A stretch of DNA of 64,000 nt, from positions 1-64,000 of the forward strand of contig NZ_JATAAF010000009.1 in NCBI RefSeq assembly GCF_030341905.1. Reading direction: 5' to 3'. Shown piece after piece: positions 8,561 through 17,622 of this stretch; position 1 is the stretch's first letter, and every line of letters begins with the position of its first letter. Position numbers and translations under genes: made by a program. The notes beneath the pieces are model-generated. The model saw only the letters and a program-made list of their open reading frames with translations, was not told where the DNA came from and did not search any database. Origin of the DNA: Porticoccus sp. W117. GTDB lineage: Bacteria > Pseudomonadota > Gammaproteobacteria > Pseudomonadales > Porticoccaceae.

Positions 8561-9148
8561 TGGCTTGCGACGATTCTCGGTCATCAGATGGAACACACTG
8601 GGAATATTGCAACGCCACTCCTTGAGCATAAAGGTAATAAGCACTTCTTCAATGGCCACCCACACGTGCAGCAGCACAACAGCACGAAACGGCCAGGAGG
8701 AATCCTCAAACAGAGTCAGCCAGAAAAACGCCGGTGCCAGCAACAAAGCCGCACCTTTGGCGGCCCATGTGTGGTAACTGGGGAAGCAGCCAAAACGCGC
8801 CAGGCAAACAATAATCGGCGGCAGGTTGGCAACAATGGCCAGCGCCACAAACCAGCGTTCGCTCTGGAACTGCTCTGGCCATGCCCACATCAGGCCAAAC
8901 GCCATAGCGCCATAGGTGAGCACGTCCGCCCAGGTATCCAGCTTGGCCCCCAGCTCGGTGGTCTGCCCCAGTTTGCGGGCCAAAAAACCATCGAAACAAT
9001 CCGTGAGCAGGGAAAACGCCAGCAACAGCAAAAACGTACTGCCGTCACCGAGCCACGCCAGCCACAACAGTACCGGCACCATAAATAGCCGGCTGAGGCT
9101 GAGAATATTGGGAATGGAAAAAATTCTTTCCTTTTTAAAAGTGTCCAT
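8540..9148 (-). CDS. CDP-alcohol phosphatidyltransferase family protein
   Basis: Integral membrane enzyme of the family that transfers a phosphatidyl group from CDP-diacylglycerol to an alcohol. The diagnostic motif D-x2-DG-x2-AR-x8-G-x3-D-x3-D is complete, from DCFDGFLAR to KLDTWAD (about residues 50-75 from the ATG at 9148). Five to six membrane segments follow the usual plan. The acceptor alcohol cannot be read from sequence, so pgsA, pssA or a cardiolipin-type role remain open. A GTG start 17 codons upstream is possible, but the residues MDTFKKERIFSIPN are the more usual beginning. The last codons lie inside the right arm of the inverted-repeat element, so the C-terminus may have been altered by its arrival. 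Confidence 0.88.
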   Translation of the reverse strand: MDTFKKERIFSIPNILSLSRLFMVPVLLWLAWLGDGSTFLLLLAFSLLTDCFDGFLARKLGQTTELGAKLDTWADVLTYGAMAFGLMWAWPEQFQSERWFVALAIVANLPPIIVCLARFGCFPSYHTWAAKGAALLLAPAFFWLTLFEDSSWPFRAVVLLHVWVAIEEVLITFMLKEWRCNIPSVFHLMTENRRKPGPIRTN

Positions 9149-9306
9149 GTTGTTGTTATACCACGGCTTTCTGAGCCGTTGGAAGGCGCTGAGCGACACT
9201 TGATGGCGAGTTTTTCACCAGCCATCCCAAGTCACCCACCACCTCTTGCCCTTATCCACCAGCCAATACACAATAAGCCGCTATTTGTTTTGGGAACCCC
9301 CTGTCA

Positions 9307-9984
9307 GTGATCGACACTCTGCGCCACTACGAAACCCCCGAAGGTATCGAACTCAAACTACCATTGGCCGGCCCGGCGGTGCGTGCCAGTGCTTGGCTGA
9401 TCGACATATTGATTCGCAGTGCGATCTACCTGATTGCCTGGTGGATACTCTCTTTTCTGGGCAAGGTGGGTCGTGGCGGTTTTTTGCTGATGGCATTCTT
9501 GCTGGAATGGTTTTATCCGGTGGTATTCGAAGCCATTCGCGGCGCCACACCGGGCAAAAAAGTGATGGGTCTGCTGGTGTGTCAGGACAACGGCACGCCG
9601 CTGAGCTGGAGCGCCTCGCTGCTGCGCAACCTGTTGCGGGTGGTGGACTTCTTGCCGTTTTTCTACGGCTTTGGCCTGCTCAGCACCCTGCTCAATCGCG
9701 ACTTCAAACGCCTGGGGGATTTGGCAGCAGGCACGGTGGTGGTGTACGCACCGGATAAAAACAGCGAGAAACCCTTACCGGAGCAAAAGCCCCTACCACC
9801 ACCCTACCCGCTGGATTTAACCGAGCAGCAGGCCATTACCAACTTTGCCGAACGCAGCAGCAGCTTTTCCGATGCCCGCGCCCGAGAGCTGGCGAGTCTG
9901 CTTGCCCCCATGACCCAGGCGCCTGCAGAAAAAGCCACCAACACACTGCACGGCTATGCCCAGTGGTTGCGCAAAGGGGGTTAG
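9307..9984 (+). CDS. RDD-family membrane protein
   Basis: A 225-residue protein with the RDD domain: hydrophobic helices between about residues 28 and 150, the conserved Arg and Asp residues in VRASAWLIDILIR (near 25-37), and the family's GATPGKKVMGLLV (about 78-90) and RDFKRLGDLAAGTVVVY segments. The C-terminal 75 residues are soluble and Pro/Glu-rich. It starts with GTG. RDD proteins are proposed to act in transport or membrane homeostasis, without a general function. It heads the cluster of SpoIIM, DUF4129, DUF4350, MoxR and DUF58 genes; a palindromic repeat separates it from the next gene. Confidence 0.88.
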   Translation: MIDTLRHYETPEGIELKLPLAGPAVRASAWLIDILIRSAIYLIAWWILSFLGKVGRGGFLLMAFLLEWFYPVVFEAIRGATPGKKVMGLLVCQDNGTPLSWSASLLRNLLRVVDFLPFFYGFGLLSTLLNRDFKRLGDLAAGTVVVYAPDKNSEKPLPEQKPLPPPYPLDLTEQQAITNFAERSSSFSDARARELASLLAPMTQAPAEKATNTLHGYAQWLRKGG

Positions 9985-10019
9985 CATTGCTTCTACAAAG
10001 TATCTTTAGCACGGACTTC

Positions 10020-10102
10020 GTAGGGTGGATTAGCCGCAGGCGTAATCCACCGAGCTATCGCGCCAAATTTGGTGGATTACGCCTGCGGCTAATCCACCCT
10101 AC
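10020..10102. repeat. Extragenic palindromic repeat, family R3, copy 1
   Basis: GTAGGGTGGATTAG and its inverse CTAATCCACCCTAC bound a long hairpin with GCAGGCGTAATCCACC inside. The second copy at 21001-21081 has the same design, and both share the AGCACG(G/T)ACTTC sequence just to the left. It lies between the RDD and SpoIIM genes. Confidence 0.85.
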
Positions 10103-10126
10103 AACCTCTGCCAAGAAAGGCGCCAG

Positions 10127-11128
10127 ATGAAACAGCAGGCCTTTGAACAACTGTATAAAGAACGCTGGGAACAATTCGACCGGTTGCTGGACGACCTGGA
10201 TCAACGCAGACCCCAGTTACCCCTTGAACAACGCCAGCAGTTACCCGCCCTTTATCGGCGTCTGTGTGCTCACTACGCCCTGGCCCAGCAACGTCACTAC
10301 AGCCCCCATCTGGTGGCGGTATTGCACCAGCGGGTGATGCGCGGCCACCAGCACCTTTACCGCAGTAAATCCTCCGGGCTGTGGCGCCTGCTGGAATTTT
10401 TGTGGGTTACCTTCCCCAACCAACTGCGCCGCCACCACCGCCACTTCTGGCTGGCCACGGCACTGTTCTATTTGCCGGCGATTTTCTTTGGCATCGCCTG
10501 CTACCAAGACGGCGACATGATCTACAGTCTGATGCCCGACGGCTCTGTGGCCCGTATGGAATACATGTACGACCCGGCCAACGAGCAGGTTGGCCGGGAT
10601 TCCGAACGCAAGGCCGACAGTGACATCATGATGCTCGGCCACTATATATGGAATAACGTATCCATCGACTTCCGTTCCTTCGCCCTGGGCATACTGGCGG
10701 CCATTGGCACCGTATTGATCACCCTGTTCAACGGTTTCAGCATCGGCGGTGTTGCCGGCCACCTTAGCCAACTGGGTTTTACAGAGACGTTCTGGCCCTT
10801 TGTCAGCGGCCACGGCCCCTTTGAGCTGACCGCGCTCACCATTGCCACCGCCGCGGGTTTGCGCCTTGGGCAACCGCTGTTATCTCCCGGCCCTTACCGC
10901 CGTATCGACGCCTTAAAAATTGCTGCCGGGGAATCGATACAACTGCTGATCGGTGCGGCGGTAATGACCACTGCCGCTGCCTTTATCGAAGCCTTCTGGT
11001 CGCCCAACCCCAATATCCCCATCCCGGTGAAATACGGTTTTTCTGCCTTGATGTGGGTAATCACCATTCTGTATCTGTGGCGTGCCGGGCGCGGGCGTTC
11101 CACTCCGAGGGCAGCCCGTGCAAATTGA
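10127..11128 (+). CDS. SpoIIM-like (stage II sporulation M family) membrane protein
   Basis: A 333-residue protein with a soluble, Gln/Arg-rich N-terminal segment (about residues 1-95) and five or so membrane segments starting with WLATALFYLPAIFFGIACY. The ARMEYMYDP...HYIWNNVSIDFRSFALGI arrangement is the conserved core of the SpoIIM/DUF95 family. In this non-sporulating organism the sporulation name is only a family label. The stop overlaps the GTG start of the next gene by 11 bases. Co-occurrence with RDD, DUF4129, MoxR and DUF58 genes is common in proteobacteria and actinobacteria and points to a shared membrane-linked process that is uncharacterised. Confidence 0.85.
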   Translation: MKQQAFEQLYKERWEQFDRLLDDLDQRRPQLPLEQRQQLPALYRRLCAHYALAQQRHYSPHLVAVLHQRVMRGHQHLYRSKSSGLWRLLEFLWVTFPNQLRRHHRHFWLATALFYLPAIFFGIACYQDGDMIYSLMPDGSVARMEYMYDPANEQVGRDSERKADSDIMMLGHYIWNNVSIDFRSFALGILAAIGTVLITLFNGFSIGGVAGHLSQLGFTETFWPFVSGHGPFELTALTIATAAGLRLGQPLLSPGPYRRIDALKIAAGESIQLLIGAAVMTTAAAFIEAFWSPNPNIPIPVKYGFSALMWVITILYLWRAGRGRSTPRAARAN

Positions 11129-12659
11129 CAAAATCTCCGCCCGCCTGCGGCTGCGCAACAATTGGGAAGCCATCGACCTGGGTTTCAGCCTGGCGCGTCA
11201 GTGGTTTCTGCGCTTGTGGCTATTATGGCTGGTGCCCGCCACCATCGTCACCGCCCTGTCACTGAGCTTGATCGACAGTGTATTACTGGCACTGGTGGTC
11301 GCCTGGTGGCTGCAGCCGCTTTACGAACGCCCGCTATTGCACTTTCTCAGCCGCGCCCTGTTTGGTGAATACCCATCAGTGCGGCGAGAGTTGCGCCATT
11401 ACTGGCAGCTGGTAAAACCACAATTACTGGTGACGATACTGTGGCGGCGCTTTCACCCTGGCCGCAGTTTTGTCGAGCCAGTTGCATTACTGGAAGGTTT
11501 AAAAGGCAAAGCCCGCAGCCAACGGCTCAGTGTGCTGGGGCTCGGCACCAGCGGTACCGCCATCTGGTTTGGCTTGCTGTGTTGGCTGTTTGGCCGCACT
11601 CTGGACGGCTCGCAAATTACCCTGCTCTACATGCTGTTACCGGAAGAACTGAATCTGTGGTTTATGGAAAACATCGCCAGCCGATTGCTTTCCTGGCAGC
11701 AGGGGGAAGACCTGCACTGGCTGGCGGCACTGGTATGGCTGACTTCCACCTCTCTGGTGGCGCCGTTTTTTATCGCCGGTGGTTTTGCCCTCTACCTCAG
11801 TCGCCGCACTCGCCTGGAAGGTTGGGATATTGAATTGGCCTTCCGGCGCATGGCCAACCGCCAGCAAAAACGCGCCGCTAATGGCGGCAAAGCCGGAGCC
11901 GCGCTGGCGTTAACACTCTGCCTGTGCGGCGCGTTGCTGGCCCCGCCAGCACCGGCCAGTGAATACAGCAAAACCCCGGATTTGCAGGCGGACAAAACAC
12001 TGGCGGAAGAAATTGCCGCCCAGCCGGAATTCGGCGAATTGGAAACCCGCGAAGTATGGCGCCCCATCGAAAAAGAAAAACCAAAAGCTGAAAGGAATTG
12101 GTTTGAAAAACTGCGCGGCTTTTTTGAATGGCTGGAAAAAGTGCTGCCGGCGCTGGGGCTGTTCCTGAAAGTGGTGATTGTGCTGTTGCTGGTGGCACTG
12201 ATTGTCTGGCTGATCATTCGTTTTACCAGTTGGTTGGACTGGCTCAATCTGCCAGGCAAGGGCAAGCGCCGTAAACAAACGCCCCCCAGCAGCTTGTTCG
12301 GCCTTGAACTGGGCCGTGAATCGCTGCCGGACGACGTTGCAGCCAGCGCCCTGAAACTGCTGGAAAACGACCATATCCGCGAAGCCATCAGCCTGCTGTT
12401 CCGAGCTGCCCTCAGCCATATGGTGCACCACAGCGAGCTGCCCATCAGCGACAGCAGTACCGAGGGCGAGTGCCTGCGGCTGGCAGAGCGCCATCGCCCC
12501 GCCAGCGAGTTGGGCTACTTCCGTCGACTCACTGACACCTGGCTACTGCTGGCTTACGCTCACCAGCCCCCCAGTGCGGAACACACTCGCGAACTGTGCC
12601 AAAACTGGGCGCAACACTACCGCGATGAAAGGTCAGCAGAATCCGGGAGTGTTTCGTGA
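11118..12659 (+). CDS. DUF4129 domain-containing membrane protein
   Basis: About 513 residues from the GTG at 11118, which gives the tight overlap with the upstream gene; an ATG 12 codons earlier is less likely. It has N-terminal membrane helices (around residues 27-65), more helices near 140-165 and 195-215, a periplasmic-looking segment after an Ala-rich helix, and a further helix pair at about 335-365. The soluble C-terminal DUF4129 domain contains DHIREAISLLFRAALSHMV and WLLLAYAHQPP. In actinobacteria DUF4129 domains lie beside transglutaminase or MoxR genes. No catalytic residues are evident. It is translationally coupled to the following DUF4350 gene. Confidence 0.85.
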   Translation: MQIDKISARLRLRNNWEAIDLGFSLARQWFLRLWLLWLVPATIVTALSLSLIDSVLLALVVAWWLQPLYERPLLHFLSRALFGEYPSVRRELRHYWQLVKPQLLVTILWRRFHPGRSFVEPVALLEGLKGKARSQRLSVLGLGTSGTAIWFGLLCWLFGRTLDGSQITLLYMLLPEELNLWFMENIASRLLSWQQGEDLHWLAALVWLTSTSLVAPFFIAGGFALYLSRRTRLEGWDIELAFRRMANRQQKRAANGGKAGAALALTLCLCGALLAPPAPASEYSKTPDLQADKTLAEEIAAQPEFGELETREVWRPIEKEKPKAERNWFEKLRGFFEWLEKVLPALGLFLKVVIVLLLVALIVWLIIRFTSWLDWLNLPGKGKRRKQTPPSSLFGLELGRESLPDDVAASALKLLENDHIREAISLLFRAALSHMVHHSELPISDSSTEGECLRLAERHRPASELGYFRRLTDTWLLLAYAHQPPSAEHTRELCQNWAQHYRDERSAESGSVS

Positions 12660-13879
12660 GCTCGGATAAACGCAACCTGGTTCTATTGATACTGCTGTTT
12701 GCCGTCGCCATTGGCGGTTATATCTACTGGTGGCTGCAAAACCACGAGCTGGTGGAGCAGGAGTTTCGCTTACGACCTTCAAAAGAAGTGCGGGAAAACC
12801 CCTTCCATGCCGCCCAATTGTTTCTGGAACGCAAAGGCTACCCGGTGGAATTGAGTAACGGCCTGAACCGTTTTCAGGCACTGCCAGCCACTGACGACAT
12901 TATTATTGGCGAGTACCTCGGCGGGCGCCTGCCGGATCACCGGGTGGACGAGCTGCTCGCCTGGGTGGAACAGGGCGGCCAAATTCTCACCAGCGTGCAG
13001 CGCTCCTGGATAGATGACGACCCAGGTGGCGCAGACAAGCTGCTGAACAAACTGGGCCTGACTCTCTGGGCGCACGATTACGATGAACAGGAAGACAGCG
13101 AGGAATGGCCAGACTTCGAGGTAGTCACCACTACCCTGCAAAACGGCACTCGCTTTGAGGCGGAATTCGATTACGGCTTGTCACTGTACGACCCGGATTG
13201 GGAGAACCGCAAAAGCCACCACGTTTCCAGCGAAACAAGCACCTACCTGCTGGCAGTGCCCCACGGTAAAGGCTGGGTGATGATGACCACCGACCTTGAA
13301 TTTATGCGCAACCCCAGAGAATACACCTACTGGGAAAACTCGGAACCCTCCATCCACCAGCGGGATCACGCCTTTATGTTGAGCTGGCTGGTGGAGTCGG
13401 TGAACACGGTGTGGATGGTGCGCGGTGTCGATGCCGAACCAATCACAAAACTGATCTGGCAACACGGCCGCCACGCCGTTATTGCCCTGCTGGTGCTTTT
13501 GTTATTTTGGCTGTGGTGGCTGTACAACCGTTTTGGGCCGCTGCGCGCCAGTGTTACCCCGGAGCGCCGCAACATTCTCGAACACCTGCAAATGAGCGCT
13601 GTATTCGCCTGGCGTCAGGATCGTGCCCAAAAACTGTTTAGCGATACTCGCCACGACATCGAACTGCTGCTGCGTCGCAAGCACCCGCAAATCGCCAACC
13701 TGCCAGTGGCGGAACGCAGCGCCAAACTGGCGGACTTGCTGGCAGGCAACTCTCGTTCAGAGAACAAATGTCACCTGACCATCGAACAAATCACCCGCGC
13801 CCTGCATCACGACTGGCAAGGCGAGCGGGAATTTATTGAACTGACCCATTTACTGCAACAGATACGGAAGACGCTATGA
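12656..13879 (+). CDS. DUF4350 domain-containing protein
   Basis: A 407-residue protein with one N-terminal membrane helix (LVLLILLFAVAIGGYIYWWL, residues 8-27), a large domain of the DUF4350 type containing FLERKGYPVEL and DELLAWVEQGGQILT, and a second helix at about 266-285. The middle domain resembles glutamine-amidotransferase-like folds used as extracytoplasmic binding modules, with no visible catalytic triad. The GTG start overlaps the previous stop (GTGA), and the stop overlaps the moxR ATG, so translation of the three genes is probably coupled. Function is unknown. Confidence 0.82.
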   Translation: MSSDKRNLVLLILLFAVAIGGYIYWWLQNHELVEQEFRLRPSKEVRENPFHAAQLFLERKGYPVELSNGLNRFQALPATDDIIIGEYLGGRLPDHRVDELLAWVEQGGQILTSVQRSWIDDDPGGADKLLNKLGLTLWAHDYDEQEDSEEWPDFEVVTTTLQNGTRFEAEFDYGLSLYDPDWENRKSHHVSSETSTYLLAVPHGKGWVMMTTDLEFMRNPREYTYWENSEPSIHQRDHAFMLSWLVESVNTVWMVRGVDAEPITKLIWQHGRHAVIALLVLLLFWLWWLYNRFGPLRASVTPERRNILEHLQMSAVFAWRQDRAQKLFSDTRHDIELLLRRKHPQIANLPVAERSAKLADLLAGNSRSENKCHLTIEQITRALHHDWQGEREFIELTHLLQQIRKTL

Positions 13880-14964
13880 ACGACCAAACGCCCGATACAG
13901 CAACGGAAACGTCGCCCGCAGAGCATTCCCCGGCAACGGAAAACAGCCAGCCCGATTCCGGCCAAAACAGTTCCAGCCAAGACCACTCTAGTCAGATAAG
14001 TGCTGAAGCGCTGAACAATGCCATTGCCGATCTCAACAAACTGCGCGAGCAAATTGGCCGCGCCGTCATTGGCCAGAGCGCGGTGATCGACCAGGCGCTG
14101 GTTTGCCTGGTGGCATCGGGTCACGCCCTGGTAGAAGGTGTGCCGGGGCTTGGCAAAACCCTGCTGGTGCGGGCACTGGCGAAAGCGGTGGGCGGCGAAT
14201 TCAGTCGGGTACAGTTCACCCCCGACCTGATGCCCAGCGACGTCACCGGCCACGCCATGTACGACATGAAAAGCGAACAATTCCGTATTCGCCGCGGCCC
14301 GGTATTTTGCAACTTCCTGCTGGCGGACGAGATCAACCGGGCGCCGGCAAAAACCCAGTCATCACTGCTGGAAGTAATGCAGGAACAGCAAGTCACCATC
14401 GAGGGCGAGAGCCACAAGCTGGAACAACCGTTCCTGGTGCTGGCCACTCAGAACCCGGTGGAACAGGAAGGCACCTACCCGCTGCCGGAAGCACAGCTGG
14501 ATCGCTTCCTGCTGAAAGTACTGATTGACTACCCCAGCGCCGAAGAAGAAAGTACATTGGCCCGCCAGGTTACAACGGGCGCCACCGGTGACACACTCAA
14601 CATTGACGATATCGAAACCGTGCTGAGCCCGCAGCGGGTTGTGGAAATTCAGCAGCTGGCCACCGAACTGGAAATGGATCAGCAAATAGTCGATTACGCC
14701 GTGCGCATTGTGCGCGCCACCAGGGAGTGGAGCGGTATTGAATTTGGCGCCGGGCCACGGGGCAGCATCTCCCTGCTGCGCGCCGCTCGCGCCCAGGCAC
14801 TGATGAGCGGCAATCACTTTGTGACCCCAGACGATGTTAAACAGGCGGCTCCGGCAGTGCTGCGCCATCGCATTCGCCTCACTGCGGATTTTGAAATTGA
14901 AGGCTACAGCCCGGACCGGGTACTGGCGGATATTCTGGAAAATACTGATGCGCCGCGGGTTTAA
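13876..14964 (+). CDS. MoxR-family AAA+ ATPase
   Basis: A chaperone-like ATPase of the MoxR group, thought to remodel or insert cofactors into partner proteins, often together with von Willebrand A or DUF58 proteins. The 362-residue protein starts with about 45 disordered Ser/Gln/Glu-rich residues. The AAA+ core follows: Walker A GVPGLGKTLL at 88-97, Walker B LLADEINRAP near 148-156, sensor 1 LATQNPVEQEGTYPLPEAQ, and the Arg finger LDRFLLK. The C-terminal lid domain ends the protein. The next gene is its DUF58 partner. Neighbouring membrane genes suggest that its clients are in the envelope. Confidence 0.93.
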   Translation: MNDQTPDTATETSPAEHSPATENSQPDSGQNSSSQDHSSQISAEALNNAIADLNKLREQIGRAVIGQSAVIDQALVCLVASGHALVEGVPGLGKTLLVRALAKAVGGEFSRVQFTPDLMPSDVTGHAMYDMKSEQFRIRRGPVFCNFLLADEINRAPAKTQSSLLEVMQEQQVTIEGESHKLEQPFLVLATQNPVEQEGTYPLPEAQLDRFLLKVLIDYPSAEEESTLARQVTTGATGDTLNIDDIETVLSPQRVVEIQQLATELEMDQQIVDYAVRIVRATREWSGIEFGAGPRGSISLLRAARAQALMSGNHFVTPDDVKQAAPAVLRHRIRLTADFEIEGYSPDRVLADILENTDAPRV

Positions 14965-14986
14965 AGACCGCCACATGGGATTATCC

Positions 14987-15073
14987 GTCATCGCGAGCGC
15001 AGCGAAGCGATCCAGTGTCTTTAATATTGAGAAAGTCGCTGGATTGCCACGCCGCTTCGCGACTCGCAATGAC
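14987..15073. repeat. Extragenic palindromic repeat, family R4, copy 1
   Basis: GTCATCGCGAGCG and its inverse CGCTTCGCGACTCGCAATGAC, with GCGATCCAGTG / CGCTGGATTGCC inside. A second copy is at 40613-40705. It interrupts the gap between moxR and the DUF58 gene. Confidence 0.85.
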
Positions 15074-15096
15074 TGCGGGCAGTGCGAGGTAACAGC

Positions 15097-16404
15097 GTGA
15101 TCCGCCCCACCACCCGCCTGGTTATACTGCTACTCGCCTGGCTATTGCTGGCAGTCGCCGCCGCCTTTGTGCCGGCACTGGTAAAAACCTGGGTGATTTG
15201 CGCCGCCCTGTTGGCCGCAGCACTGGTGTTGGATGGAATCTGGGTTCGCCAACTCAAACAGATTGAGGCAGAGCGCAAGGTCAACCACAACCTGCCTATT
15301 AACTCCTGGTCTGACGTCAAACTGCGGCTGCGTCACCACCACCGCCGCACGCTGCACATGACCCTGCACGACCACGTGCCCAACAGCTTCCGGTACCGGC
15401 AACAACCACAACCGCTGTCGCTGCCCACCGATAAAATGGCGGAAATCAGCTACCCGGTAAAACCGCAACAGCGCGGCAATGCCCGCTTTGCCGCGCTGGA
15501 CTTGCTGATTACTTCACCCTTTGGCCTGTGGCGCAGACGCTTACTGCTGCCACTGGAAAGCACCGTGCGGGTATACCCCAACTTTGCCGAAATCAGCCAT
15601 TACACTCTGCTGGCCACTGACAATCGCCTCAGCCAGATGGGGGTAAAACGGCGCCAGCGCCGGGGCGAAGGCAACGACTTTCACCAGCTGCGGGAATACC
15701 GCGACGGTGACAGCCTCAAGCAGGTGGACTGGAAAGCCACCGCCCGCCACCGCAAGGTGATTTCCAGGGAATACCAGGACGAGCGCGACCAGCAGATTCT
15801 GTTTATGGTGGATTGCGGTCGTCGTATGCGCCACAAAGAGAATGGCCAAGAGCACCTGGATCAGGCACTCAACGCCATGTTGTTGCTCTCCTACGTGGCG
15901 GTGCGCCAGGGGGATGCAGCGGGGTTTATTTCCTTTGCTGGCGACGAGCGCTGGTGTGCACCACAAAAAGGCCAGGGCGCGGTCAATCAACTGCTGAACC
16001 AGACCTTTGACCTGCCCTCCACCATGGATGCAGCGGATTACCTCGGCACCGCCCGGCGGCTGATGTCACTGCAGCGTCGCCGCAGCCTGATTGTTCTGAT
16101 GACCAACACCCGTGATGAAGATCAGCAGGAGCTGCTAACAGCGGTGCAACTGTTGTCCCGCCGTCACCTGGTGGTATTGGCGGACTTGCAAGAACCGGCC
16201 CTGCAGCAATCCATTGAACAAGACGTCAACACCCTGGACAGCGCCCTGCAATACCACAGTGTTTACGACTACCTGCAACGGCGCCGCAGCCTGCACGAAT
16301 CCCTGGGCCACAGCGGTGCCCTGTGCATGGACACCACCGCCGAACAGTTGCCGGTGAAACTGGTGAATCAGTATCTGGATATCAAACGGGCGGGAAGGCT
16401 TTAA
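15097..16404 (+). CDS. DUF58 domain-containing protein
   Basis: About 435 residues from a GTG at 15097, which has a GAGG ribosome site eight bases upstream. Two membrane helices lie at the N-terminus (residues about 7-45). A beta-rich segment follows, then the conserved DUF58 core, GNDFHQLREYRDGDSLKQVD...WKATARH near residues 190-220. A vWA-like segment starts QQILFMVDCGRRM, in which the metal-site serines are not conserved (DCGRR instead of DxSxS). It is the presumed partner of the MoxR ATPase upstream; the pair is split only by an R4 repeat. It is the last gene of the membrane-AAA cluster. Confidence 0.9.
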   Translation: MIRPTTRLVILLLAWLLLAVAAAFVPALVKTWVICAALLAAALVLDGIWVRQLKQIEAERKVNHNLPINSWSDVKLRLRHHHRRTLHMTLHDHVPNSFRYRQQPQPLSLPTDKMAEISYPVKPQQRGNARFAALDLLITSPFGLWRRRLLLPLESTVRVYPNFAEISHYTLLATDNRLSQMGVKRRQRRGEGNDFHQLREYRDGDSLKQVDWKATARHRKVISREYQDERDQQILFMVDCGRRMRHKENGQEHLDQALNAMLLLSYVAVRQGDAAGFISFAGDERWCAPQKGQGAVNQLLNQTFDLPSTMDAADYLGTARRLMSLQRRRSLIVLMTNTRDEDQQELLTAVQLLSRRHLVVLADLQEPALQQSIEQDVNTLDSALQYHSVYDYLQRRRSLHESLGHSGALCMDTTAEQLPVKLVNQYLDIKRAGRL

Positions 16405-16449
16405 GGCTACGGGCAGCGGGCTACTGGCTACGAGCAGATCGAGGTTGTT

Positions 16450-16521
16450 GTCATCCTGAGCGCAGCGAAGGATCTCGCAGGTTCGGCTGGTTATGAGATC
16501 CTTCGCTGCGCTCAGGATGAC
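16450..16521. repeat. Extragenic palindromic repeat, family R2, copy 2
   Basis: GTCATCCTGAGCGCAGCGAA pairs with TTCGCTGCGCTCAGGATGAC; the arms are a perfect inverted match. It lies between the convergent DUF58 and BPSS1780-type genes, where it may end both transcripts. Confidence 0.85.
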
Positions 16522-16529
16522 AGTTAGTG

Positions 16530-17312
16530 CTATTCGATAAAAATTTCCTTATAAGAACTGTACATGGTGATCACCATCACCGGCGCCAGCACCAGCCAGC
16601 CCAATGCCAGGGGAATGCTGGCGACTATCGTGAGTACCAACATCACCAGACCATAAATCAAGAAAGGAATAATATTTTTCAGGCAGCCCATAAAACTCTG
16701 CTTCATGGCATCCCAGGCACTGAGTTTATGGAACACAACCAACGCCGGAGCGAACCAGGTCATCATCACCAGTGGCAGGGTCAGGGCAATAAAGATGAGT
16801 ATCATCAGCACAATGCCTAGACCAATACTGCCCGCCAACAAGTCTTGTTCCATACTGCCCAGAGTGGCCGCCATACCGGCAAACAAAAACATACCGACCA
16901 TAATCAATACCGTCAGCAAAATGGTGATGCCAAGCACCACTGCACCGCAGATAACCAGCGCGCCCATTCCCTCGTGTTTAAAGCCCCTGAACAGGTGCTC
17001 TACTGACAATTCGCTGCCTTTCTCCAAATCGGCGCAGCCCATCATCATGCCCGCCACCAGCACATAGGTGAACAGGCTGAGGGCGATGCTGCCCAAAGGA
17101 ATAAAGGCAATAACGATAGACATACCAAACAATACCAGGCATACCAGAATCCAGATGCCTGGGCTGCGGGCAAACAGGGAAAATGCCTCTCTGATCCAGC
17201 TCCAGCCACTGCCCGCTGCACAGGCTCGTGGCGCCACCAGTGAGCGCTCGCCATTACTGGGCGGCTCTACAACATCCGCTTCCGGGGTCTGGTAAGGATT
17301 TTCTTCACTCAT
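16530..17312 (-). CDS. BPSS1780-type integral membrane protein
   Basis: A 260-residue protein with a short Pro/Glu-rich cytoplasmic start (MSEENPYQTPEADVVEPP) and about five to six membrane segments from residue 48 onward. The pattern of Gly/Met-rich helices with WSWIREAFSLFARSP before the first and a final LVLAPVMVITMYSSYKEIF fits the family named after BPSS1780. Members have no established role; some annotators relate them to DUF975 envelope proteins. It stands alone on the minus strand with a divergent small lipoprotein gene upstream. Confidence 0.7.
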   Translation of the reverse strand: MSEENPYQTPEADVVEPPSNGERSLVAPRACAAGSGWSWIREAFSLFARSPGIWILVCLVLFGMSIVIAFIPLGSIALSLFTYVLVAGMMMGCADLEKGSELSVEHLFRGFKHEGMGALVICGAVVLGITILLTVLIMVGMFLFAGMAATLGSMEQDLLAGSIGLGIVLMILIFIALTLPLVMMTWFAPALVVFHKLSAWDAMKQSFMGCLKNIIPFLIYGLVMLVLTIVASIPLALGWLVLAPVMVITMYSSYKEIFIE

Positions 17313-17429
17313 ACTTCACTCCATTGGCAGCACACTTTATGCAAGTAAAAGGAATGTAACCGTTTGGCCATTGATGTTAAAGAGTTGCCCACGCACAATG
17401 ACCGACTGTTTTCAGTCTGGAATGTGATT

Positions 17430-17612
17430 ATGAAAAAGTTATCTCTGTTAGCCTCTGTCGCCATTGCCACAATCATGCTTGCCGCCTGCGCCCCGGAAGT
17501 GGGCAGTAAAGCCTGGTGCGAAGCCATGAAAGAAAAGCCCAAAGGCGACTGGACAGCCAATGAAGCTGCCGACTTTGCCAAGCACTGCATCTTCCGTAGC
17601 GACGACGAATAA
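17430..17612 (+). CDS. DUF3012 small lipoprotein
   Basis: A 60-residue protein. The signal peptide MKKLSLLASVAIATIMLAAC ends in a lipobox (LAAC), so it should be lipid-anchored after cleavage at Cys20. The mature part, with APEVGSKAWCEAMKEKPKGD and WTANEAADFAKHC, matches the DUF3012 pattern of small proteobacterial lipoproteins, including two mature cysteines. Function is unknown. I chose the ATG at 17430 because it starts the signal peptide. The next gene begins 10 bases after its stop if the TTG at 17623 is used there, so the two may be co-transcribed. Confidence 0.85.
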   Translation: MKKLSLLASVAIATIMLAACAPEVGSKAWCEAMKEKPKGDWTANEAADFAKHCIFRSDDE

Positions 17613-17622
17613 GGTTAGCCAT

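Noticed and set aside
8312-9088. 258-codon frame running from the inverted-repeat element into the phosphatidyltransferase gene
   Set aside because: Antisense to the enzyme and starting within the repeat; translation rich in Gln/His/Arg without a fold pattern.
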